Source: Mycetocola manganoxydans (GTDB lineage: Bacteria > Actinomycetota > Actinomycetes > Actinomycetales > Microbacteriaceae). Taken from it: a stretch of 64,000 nucleotides of DNA. This document shows positions 34,285-45,072 of this stretch, one piece after another. Both the position numbers and the translations under genes were made by a program. The notes below the pieces were generated by a model that was given only the letters and a program-made list of their open reading frames with translations, did not search any database and was not told the origin of the DNA. The first letter of the stretch is position 1, and every line of letters starts with the position of its first letter. Location: NCBI RefSeq assembly GCF_003667545.1, contig NZ_RCUV01000001.1:1-64000 (forward strand), given 5' to 3'.

Positions 34285-35439
34285 CTACCGCTCGCCGTCG
34301 ATCGTGACCTCCTCGGTGGTGCGCTCCGGCACCTCCCACGCCCAGTCCGGCAGGCGACCGGACTGCAGCATGCAGTCCAGAAGCTCCGCCAGGGAGTACT
34401 CAGGATCGAGCGCGCGGGCGTGAGCAACCCACCGTGCGGCGATCGTTCCGGACCCGAGTGCCCAGTGCACCCACGCGAGCATTGTCAGGAGAGGGGGCCG
34501 CGCCGCTTTCGGCAGCCGCGGCGCCGTGTAACGCAACACCCCGATCGCCGCTCTCAACCGCGTGATGTCGGGGCGGGGCATGTCGAAGCCACCGAGCGCC
34601 AGTGCCCCTGGGAGCGAGCTGATGTCCTCACCCGCCTGATGCCGGGCGTTCATGTCTCCGACGGTCTCGCCGAATTCGGGGCCCCATGCCCAGGTGAGCA
34701 GGATTTCGTCTCGCACCGCCGGGGCCTGGGCGAGGAAAGCCAGCAATGCGGCATCCCGGGGGATCACCGGGGCGTTTCCGAGGTCGAGCAGCGCATCGGC
34801 AAATCCGACGATGTCACCGGAGAAGTCGTGGTCGAAGAAGACCGCCGGGCCGAGTTCCGGTGAGTGACGCAGAGCTGCGAGTGCGAGATACTTCCTGGTC
34901 GTGCGGCTCCGGCTCCCGGAGTCAGCGGCGGGAAGCCGTGATTCGGTGTCGACATCGATCAGCGTGCGCTGCGGTGTCGCGTCGCGAAGCGCCCCGAGGG
35001 TGGGAGATGCTGTAATCCGTTCCAGAGGGTGGCCGCGGGCGGGGCAGGCGTCGTCGAGGTAGCTGCCCCAGGCATCCGCTGCGACGCAGAGCGCATCGCG
35101 GACGCGGAAGCCGGAGTCCCGTGCGCGAGCGAGAATGGCGCGGATGTCTGCCCGGTGCGGCATCGACGGACCGGAAGAGAACGTGTCGTCGGTGTAGACG
35201 ACGGGCACGATGGCGTCTGCGCCCTCGATCCGGCAGATCATTCCGATCATCGTCGTCGCGATGCGACGGCGGACGGCTGACGTCGTCGATGGGCCGGGAA
35301 GGTCGAGTCTCAGGGCACCGCAGGTCCGGTTGCCGCGGAAAACGACCAGCACGATGCTGTCACGGGGCCCGAAACCGACGAGATGCGGCACGAGGGCCAG
35401 AAAGTCACTGGCGTCAGTGGCCTTGATGATGGTGTTCAT
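34285..35439 (-). CDS. DUF4192 family protein
   Basis: A 384-residue protein with the DUF4192 hallmark start (MNTIIKATDASDFLALVPHLVGFGPRDSIVLVVFRGNRT), common in actinobacteria and of unknown function. Further conserved-looking parts are GADAIVPVVYTDD and WVHWALGSGTIAARWVAHARALDPEYSLAELL. It has no signal peptide or membrane segment. It lies upstream of the phosphatase and EccC-like genes on the same strand, with a 79-bp gap. Confidence 0.85.
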   Translation of the reverse strand: MNTIIKATDASDFLALVPHLVGFGPRDSIVLVVFRGNRTCGALRLDLPGPSTTSAVRRRIATTMIGMICRIEGADAIVPVVYTDDTFSSGPSMPHRADIRAILARARDSGFRVRDALCVAADAWGSYLDDACPARGHPLERITASPTLGALRDATPQRTLIDVDTESRLPAADSGSRSRTTRKYLALAALRHSPELGPAVFFDHDFSGDIVGFADALLDLGNAPVIPRDAALLAFLAQAPAVRDEILLTWAWGPEFGETVGDMNARHQAGEDISSLPGALALGGFDMPRPDITRLRAAIGVLRYTAPRLPKAARPPLLTMLAWVHWALGSGTIAARWVAHARALDPEYSLAELLDCMLQSGRLPDWAWEVPERTTEEVTIDGER

Positions 35440-35526
35440 GCCGGAAGTCTCGCCCCGGTGCTGCCGACGTGCCGGAAAGCCGTCGTGATGTGGATAACCG
35501 GTGAGCCGGCATCCGCCTGTGGATTC

Positions 35527-37503
35527 TCAGTCCGCGTCGCTCACCGGTGCCGCGAATTGCGAGTTGTAGAGGTTGAAGTAGGCCCCGCCTCGAGCGAGCA
35601 GGGTCTCGTGGCTGCCCTGCTCGACGATCTGCCCCGACTCCATCACGAGGATCAGATCGGCGTCGCGGATGGTCGACAACCGGTGCGCGATGACGAAACT
35701 GGTGCGGTCCTGGCGGAGCGTCGACATGGCCTTCTGCACCAGGAGTTCGGTCCGGGTGTCGACGGAGCTCGTCGCCTCGTCGAGGATGAGGACGCTCGGA
35801 CGGGCGAGGAACGCCCGCGCGATCGTCAGGAGTTGCTTCTCCCCCGCTGACACGTTCGACGCCTCATCATCGAGGACCGTGTCGTACCCGTCGGGCAGGG
35901 AGTGCACAAAGCGGTCGACGTACGTCGCACGAGCGGCTTCGAGGATCTCCTCCTCCGTGGCGTCCGGCCGACCGTAGGCGATGTTGTCGCGGATGGTTCC
36001 TCCGAAGAGCCAGGTGTCCTGGAGGACCATGCCGACCCGACTCCGCAGGTCGAGCCGCGTCATGCGCGAGATGTCAACTCCGTCGAGGGTGATGCGCCCT
36101 GAATCGAGTTCATAGAACCGCAGGATGAGATTCACGAGGGTGGTTTTTCCGGCCCCGGTTGGACCGACGATCGCGATCGTGTTGCCCGGCTCCGCAACGA
36201 GGTCCAGATTCGAGATCAGCGGCTTGTCTGCCGAGTAACTGAAGGAGACGCCGTCGAAGACGAGCCGCCCCTTGCCCGCGTCTGACGTGGCGGGGTTCTC
36301 CGGGTCCGGCGATTGTTCGTCGGCGTCGAAGAGCTCGAACACGCGCTCAGCGGATGCCACGCCCGACTGGAGGAGGTTGGCCATCGATCCGAGCTGGGTG
36401 AGCGGCTGGGTGAACTGGCGGGAGTACTGGATGAACGCCTGAACACTGCCGAGGCTCAGCGCCCCTGTCGCGACCTGGAGTCCACCGACGACGGCGATGG
36501 CGACGTAGACGAGGTTCCCGACGAACATCATCGACGGCATGATGATGCCCGAGATGAACTGGGCACCGAAGCTCGCCTGGAACAACTCGTCGTTCTTCTC
36601 ACTGAACCTCGAGCTGACCTCGCGCGAGCGCCCGAATACCTTGACGATGGCGTGCCCCGTGTACATCTCTTCGATCTGTGCGTTGAGTTCACCCGTGTGT
36701 GCCCACTGGTCCACGAACTTCTTTTGCGAGCGCTTCGCGATGACCGTCGTGATGAGAACGGTCAGCGGGATGGTGACGAGAGCGATGCCGGCGAGGAGAG
36801 GCGAGATCGAGAACATCATCGCGAGGACACCGATGACGCTCAGCAGCGAGACGAGCACCTGGCTCAGGGTCTGCTGGAGGGTCTGCGAAATGTTGTCGAT
36901 GTCGTTCGTGACCCGGCTGAGGAGTTCGCCCCGTGGCATCCGATCGAAGAAGGAGAGCGGGAGCCGGTTCACCTTGGTCTCGACATCTTCGCGGAGCCGG
37001 TACATCGTGCGCTGCACGACTCCGTTGAGGACGAGAGCCTGAACCCAGCCGAAGAGGAACGCGAACCCGTAGATGGCGAGTACGAGGAGCAGAACACCGG
37101 ACAGTGCGGCGAAGTCGATGCCCTCACCGGGAGTGAGGTCCATCGACTCGAGCATGTTCGCCCGGTCGGTCTCCCCCTGCGCCCGGAGACCATCCACGAT
37201 CTGTTCCTGCGTCGCACCGGCCGGGAGGTTCTGGGAGATTGCACCCTCGAAGATGATGTTGGTCGCTTCGCCGAGGATCTTCGGGCCGATCACCGTGAGA
37301 CCGACGCTGAGAATCGCGAGCAGCGTGACGATCGTCAGCGGGAACCACTCCGGCTTCAGCCGCGAGAGCAGCCGTTTGGCGCTGGGGACGAAGTTCATCG
37401 ATTTCTCGACGGGCATGCCTGCGCCGGCCCACGGGCCGCCGCCGCGCGGAGGGCGGGCGGGAACCGTCGGCCGGTCCTCGATCTCGGTGTCGGTGTCACT
37501 CAT
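35527..37503 (-). CDS. ABC exporter half-transporter (catalytic-site subunit)
   Basis: A 658-residue fused membrane-ATPase half of a type IV (multidrug-like) ABC exporter. Six transmembrane helices occupy about 55-355. In the nucleotide-binding domain the P-loop is GPTGAGKTT, the signature is altered to VSAGEKQLL, Walker B is VLILDEATSSVD with the catalytic glutamate, and the H-loop is AHRLST. A long N-terminal cytosolic extension (TVPARPPRGGGPWAGAGMPVEKS) and an insertion after the first helix are present. Its start overlaps the stop of the partner gene (ATGA), so the two form a heterodimer. The substrate is unknown. Confidence 0.92.
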   Translation of the reverse strand: MSDTDTEIEDRPTVPARPPRGGGPWAGAGMPVEKSMNFVPSAKRLLSRLKPEWFPLTIVTLLAILSVGLTVIGPKILGEATNIIFEGAISQNLPAGATQEQIVDGLRAQGETDRANMLESMDLTPGEGIDFAALSGVLLLVLAIYGFAFLFGWVQALVLNGVVQRTMYRLREDVETKVNRLPLSFFDRMPRGELLSRVTNDIDNISQTLQQTLSQVLVSLLSVIGVLAMMFSISPLLAGIALVTIPLTVLITTVIAKRSQKKFVDQWAHTGELNAQIEEMYTGHAIVKVFGRSREVSSRFSEKNDELFQASFGAQFISGIIMPSMMFVGNLVYVAIAVVGGLQVATGALSLGSVQAFIQYSRQFTQPLTQLGSMANLLQSGVASAERVFELFDADEQSPDPENPATSDAGKGRLVFDGVSFSYSADKPLISNLDLVAEPGNTIAIVGPTGAGKTTLVNLILRFYELDSGRITLDGVDISRMTRLDLRSRVGMVLQDTWLFGGTIRDNIAYGRPDATEEEILEAARATYVDRFVHSLPDGYDTVLDDEASNVSAGEKQLLTIARAFLARPSVLILDEATSSVDTRTELLVQKAMSTLRQDRTSFVIAHRLSTIRDADLILVMESGQIVEQGSHETLLARGGAYFNLYNSQFAAPVSDAD

Positions 37504-39233
37504 GTCGCCTCCTCCACGGTGAGCTGGGATTCGACGATCTCGCGATACGTGTCCGAGCTTTCGAGGAGCTCATCGTGCGTTCCGATGCCGACGATCGCCC
37601 CGTCCTCGAGGACGAGGATCTGGTCGGCCGAGAGGATCGACGACACGCGCTGGGCGACGATGATGAGAGTCGCCCCGGAAACGTGCCGGGCGAGAGCGGC
37701 CCGGAGACGGGCATCCGTCGCAAGATCGAGCGCCGAGAACGAGTCGTCGAAGACGTAGATCTCGGGCCGCTTGACGAGCGCCCGCGCGATCGCGAGCCGT
37801 TGCCGCTGACCGCCGGACAGGTTCGTACCGCCCTGGCTGATGGGGGACTCCAGCCCGTCAGGCAGCTCTTCGACGAAATCCTTCGCCTGGGCGATGTCGA
37901 GGGCGCGCCACAGTTCGTCGTCGGTCGCAGACGGCTTGCCATAACGCAGATTCGACGCCACGGTTCCGCTGAACAGGTACGGCTTCTGCGGAACGATTCC
38001 GATCTTCGACCAGAGCAGGTCCTGGTCGGTCTCGCTCACCCAGACACCGTCGACGAGCACCCGGCCGGCCGTCGCGTCGAACAGGCGGGGCAGGAGGTTG
38101 ACCAGCGTCGTCTTTCCTGACCCGGTCGATCCGATGATGGCTGTCGTCGATCCCGGGGCGATACGGAACGACAGGTTGCGGAGCACGGGCTGGTCGGCGC
38201 CGGGGTAGGAGAACGAGACGTCCTCGAAGACCACGCTTCCCGTTGTGTCGATTGTCGTCACGGGGTTGTCCGGCTGGCGCACCGACGACTCGGTCGAGAG
38301 CACCTCGCCGATGCGGTCGGCGCTGACAGCAGCCCGCGGAATCATCACCGCCATGAACGTCGCCATCATGACGGCCATGAGGATCTGCATCAGGTACTGC
38401 AGGAACGCCATCACCGTGCCGACCTGCATCGAACCCTCCTCGACCCGGAAGGCGCCGAACCACAGCACGGCGATGCTCGAGACGTTGAGAACGAGCATGA
38501 CGATCGGGAACATGATCGCCATCAACCGACCGGTTCTCAGTCCGACATCCGTGAGTTCGGCGTTCGCTTTCGCAAACCGCGCGGTCTCGATGTCCTCCCG
38601 AACGAAGGCACGCACGACACGGATGCCGGTGAGCTGCTCCCGCAGGACGCGGTTGACGCGGTCGATGCGGCGCTGCATCGACTGGAACAGCGGCACCATC
38701 CGCACGATGATGAGCCCGACTGCGATCAGGAGCACGGGAATCGCGACGGCCATCAGCCACGACAACTGCAGGTCGAGCCCGAGCGCGAGCACGACACCGC
38801 CGATCGCGAGGATCGGCGCGGACACCATGAGCGTGCAGGTGGTGAGCACGAGCATCTGCACCTGCTGCACATCGTTCGTGCTGCGGGTGATGAGCGACGG
38901 CGCACCGAACGACGACACCTCGCGTTCGGAGAACACCGAGACCCGGTCGAAGACGGCCTGGCGGAGGTCCCGGCCGAGCGCCATCGCGGCCTTCGCACCG
39001 AAGTAGACCGCGGTGATAGCGCACAGCACCTGCACGAGGGTGATGGCGAGCATGACCATACCGACGCGCAGAATGTACTCGGTGTCCCCGACCGCGACAC
39101 CCTGATCGATGATGTCGGCGTTAAGGGTGGGCAGGTACAGCGACGCGATCGATTGCGCGAGCTGGAAGACGATGACCCCGACGAGAAGCGGCCAGTGCGG
39201 CTTCAGGTAGCGTCCGGTGAGTTGAGCGAGCAT
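37500..39233 (-). CDS. ABC exporter half-transporter (partner subunit)
   Basis: A 577-residue fused half-transporter. Six transmembrane helices span about 15-310, beginning LTGRYLKPHWPLLVGVIVFQLAQ. The P-loop is GSTGSGKTT and the signature LSGGQRQRLAIARAL is intact, but Walker B reads IYVFDDSFSALD, so Asp replaces the catalytic Glu. That is the usual sign of an asymmetric heterodimer (TmrAB or BmrCD type) with one degenerate ATP site. ATG 39233 is preceded by AGGGAA; the open frame upstream of it overlaps a repeat element and is not coding. Confidence 0.92.
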   Translation of the reverse strand: MLAQLTGRYLKPHWPLLVGVIVFQLAQSIASLYLPTLNADIIDQGVAVGDTEYILRVGMVMLAITLVQVLCAITAVYFGAKAAMALGRDLRQAVFDRVSVFSEREVSSFGAPSLITRSTNDVQQVQMLVLTTCTLMVSAPILAIGGVVLALGLDLQLSWLMAVAIPVLLIAVGLIIVRMVPLFQSMQRRIDRVNRVLREQLTGIRVVRAFVREDIETARFAKANAELTDVGLRTGRLMAIMFPIVMLVLNVSSIAVLWFGAFRVEEGSMQVGTVMAFLQYLMQILMAVMMATFMAVMIPRAAVSADRIGEVLSTESSVRQPDNPVTTIDTTGSVVFEDVSFSYPGADQPVLRNLSFRIAPGSTTAIIGSTGSGKTTLVNLLPRLFDATAGRVLVDGVWVSETDQDLLWSKIGIVPQKPYLFSGTVASNLRYGKPSATDDELWRALDIAQAKDFVEELPDGLESPISQGGTNLSGGQRQRLAIARALVKRPEIYVFDDSFSALDLATDARLRAALARHVSGATLIIVAQRVSSILSADQILVLEDGAIVGIGTHDELLESSDTYREIVESQLTVEEAT

Positions 39234-39300
39234 AGGTTCCCTGTCCGCGAGCATAGCCGAGGAAGCATTGCTGGAGACCCCTCGGGAGTCGGGCCTCGCG

Positions 39301-39365
39301 AATTCACCCGTTGCGGTCGGATACACCCGGCGTACCGGGTGTTCTGGTCCGCAACGGATGAAAAC
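39301..39365. repeat. Double-hairpin extragenic repeat, copy B
   Basis: Second copy of the 65-bp element at 24551-24615. Outer arms start TTCACCCGTTGCGGTC and end GTCCGCAACGGATGAA. The inner stem is perfect: ACACCCGG-CGTA-CCGGGTGT. It lies between the aldo/keto reductase stop and the ABC transporter start, both on the minus strand. Changes relative to copy A mostly preserve the stems. Confidence 0.85.
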
Positions 39366-39379
39366 GTGCGGTTCGTGGG

Positions 39380-40357
39380 CTACTCGTCGTCGTCCGGCGT
39401 GAAGAATGCCGTGATGGTCTCGACGTCTTCGGCGGACGGATGCCACGCTGTGGCGGCATCCGCGTTCTGTTCGATCTGCTCGGGGCTGGTCGCTCCCGCG
39501 ATCACGCTCGCGAGATTCGGCTGGGCGAGCAGCCAGGCGAAGGTGGCCTGAAGCATGCTCACCCCACGCTCGTCGGCGAAGGCCTGGAACGCTTCGATCC
39601 GGTCCCACGGCGCATTCTCCTGGAGGTGGCTGCGCTGGCGCATGATGCGTGAGTCGGCCGGTCCGCCGTCGCGCGTGAACTTTCCGGTGAACAGTCCGTT
39701 GTAGAGCGGGAAGTACGGCAGGAACCCGAGGCCGAAGTGGCGCACGGCCGGCAGGACCTCCCGTTCGGCGTCGCGCTCGAGCAGGCTGAACTCGTTTTGC
39801 GCCGAGATGAACTTCGGGTGCCCGTGAAGCTCAGCGGTGAGTTCGGCTTCGGCGATCTGCCAGCCGGCGAGGTTGGAGTGCCCGATGTACCGCACCTTTC
39901 CCTCACGGATGAGGTCGTCGAGCACCGACAGGGTCTCTTCGATCGGCGTGACCGGGTCTGGCGTGTGCAACTGGTACAGGTCGATCCAGTCCGTCTGGAG
40001 GCGCCGCAGCGACGCTTCGACCGCGAGCCGGACGTACCGTCGTGAGCCCTTGGCGCCCCAGCCCTGCAGCCCCACGTCGGCGCCTGAGTGGCCGAATTTC
40101 GTCGCGAGGACCACCTCGTCGCGGCGGCCGCGCAAGGCATTGCCCATGAGGGTCTCGCTCAGCCCGGGCTCCTTGCCGTACATGTCTGCGGTGTCGAGGA
40201 GCGTGACGCCGACATCGAGGGCTGCCGAAATCACGGCATCCGTCCCCTCCTGCGTTTCGGTCGCGGTGCCCAGCCGACCGAAGTTGTTGCAGCCGAGTCC
40301 GATCGTCGAGACGCGGAGGCCGCTGGAGCCGAGGGTGCGGTATTCGATGGTTGCCAT
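39380..40357 (-). CDS. Aldo/keto reductase
   Basis: A 325-residue NADPH-dependent aldo/keto reductase with the complete tetrad: Asp55 and Tyr60 (LLDTADMYG), Lys87 (VVLATKFGH) and His131 (DLYQLHTPDP). Overall type is the AKR11/AKR12-like group (LGCNNFGR at the start, IGHSNLAGWQ, IAGATSPEQIEQN near the end). The substrate is unknown. The protein ends in an acidic tail (FFTPDDDE). It is divergent from the ogt gene, with about 110 bp between starts. Confidence 0.93.
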   Translation of the reverse strand: MATIEYRTLGSSGLRVSTIGLGCNNFGRLGTATETQEGTDAVISAALDVGVTLLDTADMYGKEPGLSETLMGNALRGRRDEVVLATKFGHSGADVGLQGWGAKGSRRYVRLAVEASLRRLQTDWIDLYQLHTPDPVTPIEETLSVLDDLIREGKVRYIGHSNLAGWQIAEAELTAELHGHPKFISAQNEFSLLERDAEREVLPAVRHFGLGFLPYFPLYNGLFTGKFTRDGGPADSRIMRQRSHLQENAPWDRIEAFQAFADERGVSMLQATFAWLLAQPNLASVIAGATSPEQIEQNADAATAWHPSAEDVETITAFFTPDDDE

Positions 40358-40467
40358 GGTCCAAGGCTAGCGGGGCGACTCCCCCACAGCACGGATGCCG
40401 CGGGGCACGCTCCACAGACGGTCACCGGCACGGCCGCGCGGGAATTCTCCGTCCTACCGTCGACGGC

Positions 40468-41001
40468 ATGACTCCGCGAACCCTCACTCCAGAACCCCAA
40501 CCCACCCTGTTCGACCGCCCGGTCGGCCTCATCCGTCTTCCCAGCCCGATCGGCCGGATCGAGGTGTGCAGCGACGGCATCTCAATCACCGGCCTGAGCA
40601 TCGAGAACGACGGTGTCCTCCCCCGCGATGGCTACCGCGAGAACTCGACCGACCTTCTCGTGCGGGCTGCGGAACAGCTGTCCGAGTACTTCGCCGGTAC
40701 CCGGCGCCGGTTCGACCTGCCGGTGCACGTCGACGGCACACCGTTCCAGCGCCGGGTGTGGTTCGCGCTCAGCGAGGTCGAGTATGGAACGTCCACCACG
40801 TACGGTCTCCTCGGCCATCAGGCGGGACTCGGAGTCGCCGCGCGGGCGACCGGCGGCGCCGTGCGGGCCAACCCGGTTCCGTTGTTCATCCCCTGCCACC
40901 GTGTCCTCAACAGCACCGGCCGGATCGTCGGCTACAGCCAGGGCAACGGGGTCTCGACGAAGCAGTGGCTGCTCGACCACGAATCCGTGCCGTACCGCTG
41001 A
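40468..41001 (+). CDS. ogt: Methylated-DNA-protein cysteine methyltransferase
   Basis: A 177-residue O6-alkylguanine-DNA alkyltransferase. The acceptor cysteine is in FIPCHRVLN (Cys143), preceded by the DNA-binding helix-turn-helix with its arginine finger (ARATGGAVRANPVP; ANR is the usual form, here AVRAN). The repair is suicidal: the alkyl group moves to the cysteine. The start at ATG 40468 fits the length of the family; no strong ribosome binding site is seen. It is followed by tag, another alkylation-damage repair gene, at 53 bp on the same strand, so a small repair operon is likely. Confidence 0.93.
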   Translation: MTPRTLTPEPQPTLFDRPVGLIRLPSPIGRIEVCSDGISITGLSIENDGVLPRDGYRENSTDLLVRAAEQLSEYFAGTRRRFDLPVHVDGTPFQRRVWFALSEVEYGTSTTYGLLGHQAGLGVAARATGGAVRANPVPLFIPCHRVLNSTGRIVGYSQGNGVSTKQWLLDHESVPYR

Positions 41002-41054
41002 CGCAGCATCCGCTAGTCTGGCGACGACCTCCCCCTCGCACCGAAGGATCCGCC

Positions 41055-41636
41055 GTGGCTGTTCTCCCCTCGATCGTCGAAGGAGCGGATGCCACGCCCC
41101 GCTGCGGCTGGGTCGGAGCGGATCCCGAATACCAGCGCTATCACGACGAGGAGTGGGGAACGCCGCTTCTCGGCGACCGCGCCGTGTTCGAAAAGATCAG
41201 TCTCGAGGGGTTCCAGGCGGGTCTGTCGTGGATCACCATCCTCAAGCGTCGGCCGGCGTTCCGGCGCGCGTTTGCGAACTTCGACATCGACACGGTCGCG
41301 GCGATGACGGAGGACGACGTCGAGCGCCTCGCGACGGATGCCTCGATCATCCGCCATCGGGGAAAGATCCGCGCCGTGATCTCCAACGCCCGCGTGACGA
41401 GGGACCTGGATGAAAGCCTGTCCGACCTGGTCTGGCGTTTTGCGCCGACCGCGGAACGGCCGCGGCCGACGCGGCTCGACGTGATCCCGGCGATCACTAC
41501 CGAGTCGACGGCGTTGAGCATCGAACTGCGCCGCCGCGGCTACCGTTTCGTCGGACCGACGACGATGTATGCGCTCATGCAGTCCGCTGGGCTCGTCGAC
41601 GACCACGTCGTCGGCTGCTGGCGGGCACCGGACTGA
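41055..41636 (+). CDS. tag: DNA-3-methyladenine glycosylase I
   Basis: A 193-residue Tag enzyme that excises 3-methyladenine. Zinc-snap ligands are visible: Cys17 and His30 at the N-terminus (RCGWVGADPEYQRYHDEEWG) and a His and Cys near the end (DDHVVGCW). The catalytic glutamate is in SLEGFQAGLSW (Glu51), and YRFVGPTTMYALMQSAG is typical. GTG 41055 follows GAAGGA. It is paired with ogt, so both respond to alkylation damage. It converges with yaaA, with 3 bp between stops. Confidence 0.95.
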   Translation: MAVLPSIVEGADATPRCGWVGADPEYQRYHDEEWGTPLLGDRAVFEKISLEGFQAGLSWITILKRRPAFRRAFANFDIDTVAAMTEDDVERLATDASIIRHRGKIRAVISNARVTRDLDESLSDLVWRFAPTAERPRPTRLDVIPAITTESTALSIELRRRGYRFVGPTTMYALMQSAGLVDDHVVGCWRAPD

Positions 41637-41639
41637 GCG

Positions 41640-42380
41640 TCAGACCAGCAGGGCCAGATCGGTCGAATCAGGCTGACGTTCGATTCGGATGCCGACGTCG
41701 CTTGCCCAGTCCAGCAACTGGTCGGTGGTGGTGAAATTTGTTTCCGACTCGATGAGGGCGCGCGTGAACTCGCCCTTGGCCTTCTTGTTGAAATGGTTGA
41801 GCGCGCGCCGGACTCCTCCGGGGCTCTCCGTCAGGACGCGGAGGAAGTGAGTACCCTCCGGCGCGGGGCCGAGAGCGACGTAGGCTTCCGAGCGCAGGTC
41901 GAGCACGAGACCGGTCTCCGCCGCGAGCGTCTGTTCGACGGCACTCCGCCAGTGCCGTTTGAGTGGCCGCCCCGGCACCCGGGAATCGTGGGAGAGCCGG
42001 TAGGCGGGAATGGGGTCGAGTGCCCCGACCGGACCGAAGAGCGCTGCGTGGATGACGAGATGCTCCCCGGCGAATGCCCGAGCACCCGGGCTGAGGGAGG
42101 CGGCGTCGAGGGCGTCGAACAGCACGCCCGTGTACCTGTCGAGGGCAGGAAGAGTCGGCGATTGCCACAATTCGCGGTTGGTATCGACCTCGCCGTGCTG
42201 CTTCGGGCCGAGCTTGAGAGCCGCGATCGCGGCATCCGCGTCCTCCGACAGCGCCACGACGTCGTCGGCGAGTGCGCGGCGGGCGTCGGTCAGCGAGGGG
42301 AACCGCAGGTCCTCGAGAGACAGCGAACGCCCCGTGCCGCCTGCTCTCTTCGTCTCAGACGGAGGGAGCAGTACGAGCAC
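41640..42380 (-). CDS. yaaA: YaaA (DUF328) peroxide-stress protein
   Basis: A 246-residue YaaA/UPF0246 protein beginning MLVLLPPSETKRAGG and with GPKQHGEVDTNRELWQSPTLPALDRYTGVLFDAL and HFNKKAKGEFTRALIES. In E. coli YaaA lowers intracellular free iron and limits peroxide damage to DNA. The gene follows atpC on the same strand with a short gap; the link to the ATP synthase operon is probably only positional. Confidence 0.92.
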   Translation of the reverse strand: MLVLLPPSETKRAGGTGRSLSLEDLRFPSLTDARRALADDVVALSEDADAAIAALKLGPKQHGEVDTNRELWQSPTLPALDRYTGVLFDALDAASLSPGARAFAGEHLVIHAALFGPVGALDPIPAYRLSHDSRVPGRPLKRHWRSAVEQTLAAETGLVLDLRSEAYVALGPAPEGTHFLRVLTESPGGVRRALNHFNKKAKGEFTRALIESETNFTTTDQLLDWASDVGIRIERQPDSTDLALLV

Positions 42381-42409
42381 GGGGCGTTGAGCTGAGCCTT
42401 GCGGCGTTA

Positions 42410-42673
42410 CTACTTGACGAGGCTGGCGTTGCCAGCGACGATCGTGACGGTGTCGTTCTCGACCGAGAGGAATCCGTCGGCGGCCGTAGCCGTCAGCTTC
42501 TTTCCGTCTTCACCGGTCACGCGGACTTCACCGTCGCCGAGGATGGCAAGCATGGGCTCGTGGCCGGGGAGAATACCGATCTCTCCTTCGATGGTCCGGG
42601 CGACGACCATGGAGGCGGTACCAGACCACACTTCCTGATCTGCCCCGACGACACTGACCTTGAGCGAAGCCAT
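42410..42673 (-). CDS. atpC: ATP synthase F1 epsilon subunit (short form)
   Basis: An 87-residue epsilon subunit: LKVSVVGADQEVWSGTASMVVARTIEGEIGILPGHEPMLAILGDGEVRV. It comprises the N-terminal beta-sandwich that binds gamma and the c ring. The C-terminal helical hairpin, which inhibits ATP hydrolysis in many bacteria, is absent: the stop follows the beta domain, where longer epsilons reach about 120-140 residues. Short forms are known in some actinobacteria. It is the last gene of the atp operon, two bases after atpD. Confidence 0.95.
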   Translation of the reverse strand: MASLKVSVVGADQEVWSGTASMVVARTIEGEIGILPGHEPMLAILGDGEVRVTGEDGKKLTATAADGFLSVENDTVTIVAGNASLVK

Positions 42674-42675
42674 GA

Positions 42676-44169
<1,494 letters not shown>

Positions 44170-45069
44170 TTACTTGGCGGACGACAGTGCGTCTGCGCCG
44201 CCGACAATCTCTGAAATCTGCTGGGTGATCTCGGCCTGCCGAGCGTTGTTCCGCAGCCGGGTGTAGTCGGTGATGAGCTTGTCCGCGTTGTCGCTTGCGG
44301 AGCTCATCGCCTTCTGCGTCGCCGCGTGCTTCGCAGCGGCGGACTGGAGCAGGGCGTTGAAGATCCGGCTCTCGATGTAAACCGGCAGGAGCGCGTCGAG
44401 CACGCTTGCCGCATCCGGTTCGAAGTCGTACAGCGGAAGGATCGCGTTGTCCCCCGGCTCTTCCATTCCCTCGACGATTTCGAGGGGCAGAAGACGGGTG
44501 ACCTCTGGCACCTGGCTCATCATGCTGACGAGGCGGTTGTAGACGATGTGGATCTCGTCGACGCCACCCTCGGAAGCATCCAGGGAGAACTTCTCGAGCA
44601 GCGCGGCGCTGATCTCGTGAGCGGTCGCGAAGGTCGGGCTCTCGCTCTCTCCGACCCACTGGCCCTCTGAGGCACGCTTGCGGAACTGGAAGTACCCCAC
44701 TGCCTTGCGGCCGACGAGGTAGTAGACGACCTCTTTGCCCTGGCTGCGCAGCAACTCCGCGAGCTCGTTCGCCTCGCGGAGAACCTGCGAGTTGAACGCG
44801 CCGGCGAGGCCACGGTCAGAAGCGAGGATGAGCACGGCGGCCCGCTCGATCTTCTCCGGCTCTGTCGTCAGCGGGTGGTCAACGTTCGAATAGGTTGCCA
44901 CCGCTGATACCGCGCGGGTGATTGCTCGAGAGTACGGAGCGGACGCCGCCACCCGCGCTTGCGCTTTGGCAATGCGGGAGGCGGCGATGAGCTCCATCGC
45001 CTTCGTGATCTTCTTGGTCGTCTGCGCAGACTTGATCTTCTGCGTGTAGACCCGAAGTTGAGCGCCCAT
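44170..45069 (-). CDS. atpG: ATP synthase F1 gamma subunit
   Basis: A 299-residue gamma subunit, the central shaft. Conserved ends are present: N-terminal helix [36 protein letters not shown] and C-terminal helix [44 protein letters not shown] is 3 bp after the atpA stop, so translation is probably coupled. Confidence 0.97.
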   Translation of the reverse strand: MGAQLRVYTQKIKSAQTTKKITKAMELIAASRIAKAQARVAASAPYSRAITRAVSAVATYSNVDHPLTTEPEKIERAAVLILASDRGLAGAFNSQVLREANELAELLRSQGKEVVYYLVGRKAVGYFQFRKRASEGQWVGESESPTFATAHEISAALLEKFSLDASEGGVDEIHIVYNRLVSMMSQVPEVTRLLPLEIVEGMEEPGDNAILPLYDFEPDAASVLDALLPVYIESRIFNALLQSAAAKHAATQKAMSSASDNADKLITDYTRLRNNARQAEITQQISEIVGGADALSSAK

Positions 45070-45072
45070 TAC

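Noticed and set aside
39153-39551. Similar peptides EFTR-x-GRIHPA in frames at 24433-24684 and 39153-39551
   Set aside because: The shared peptide comes from translating the 65-bp extragenic repeat, not from related proteins.
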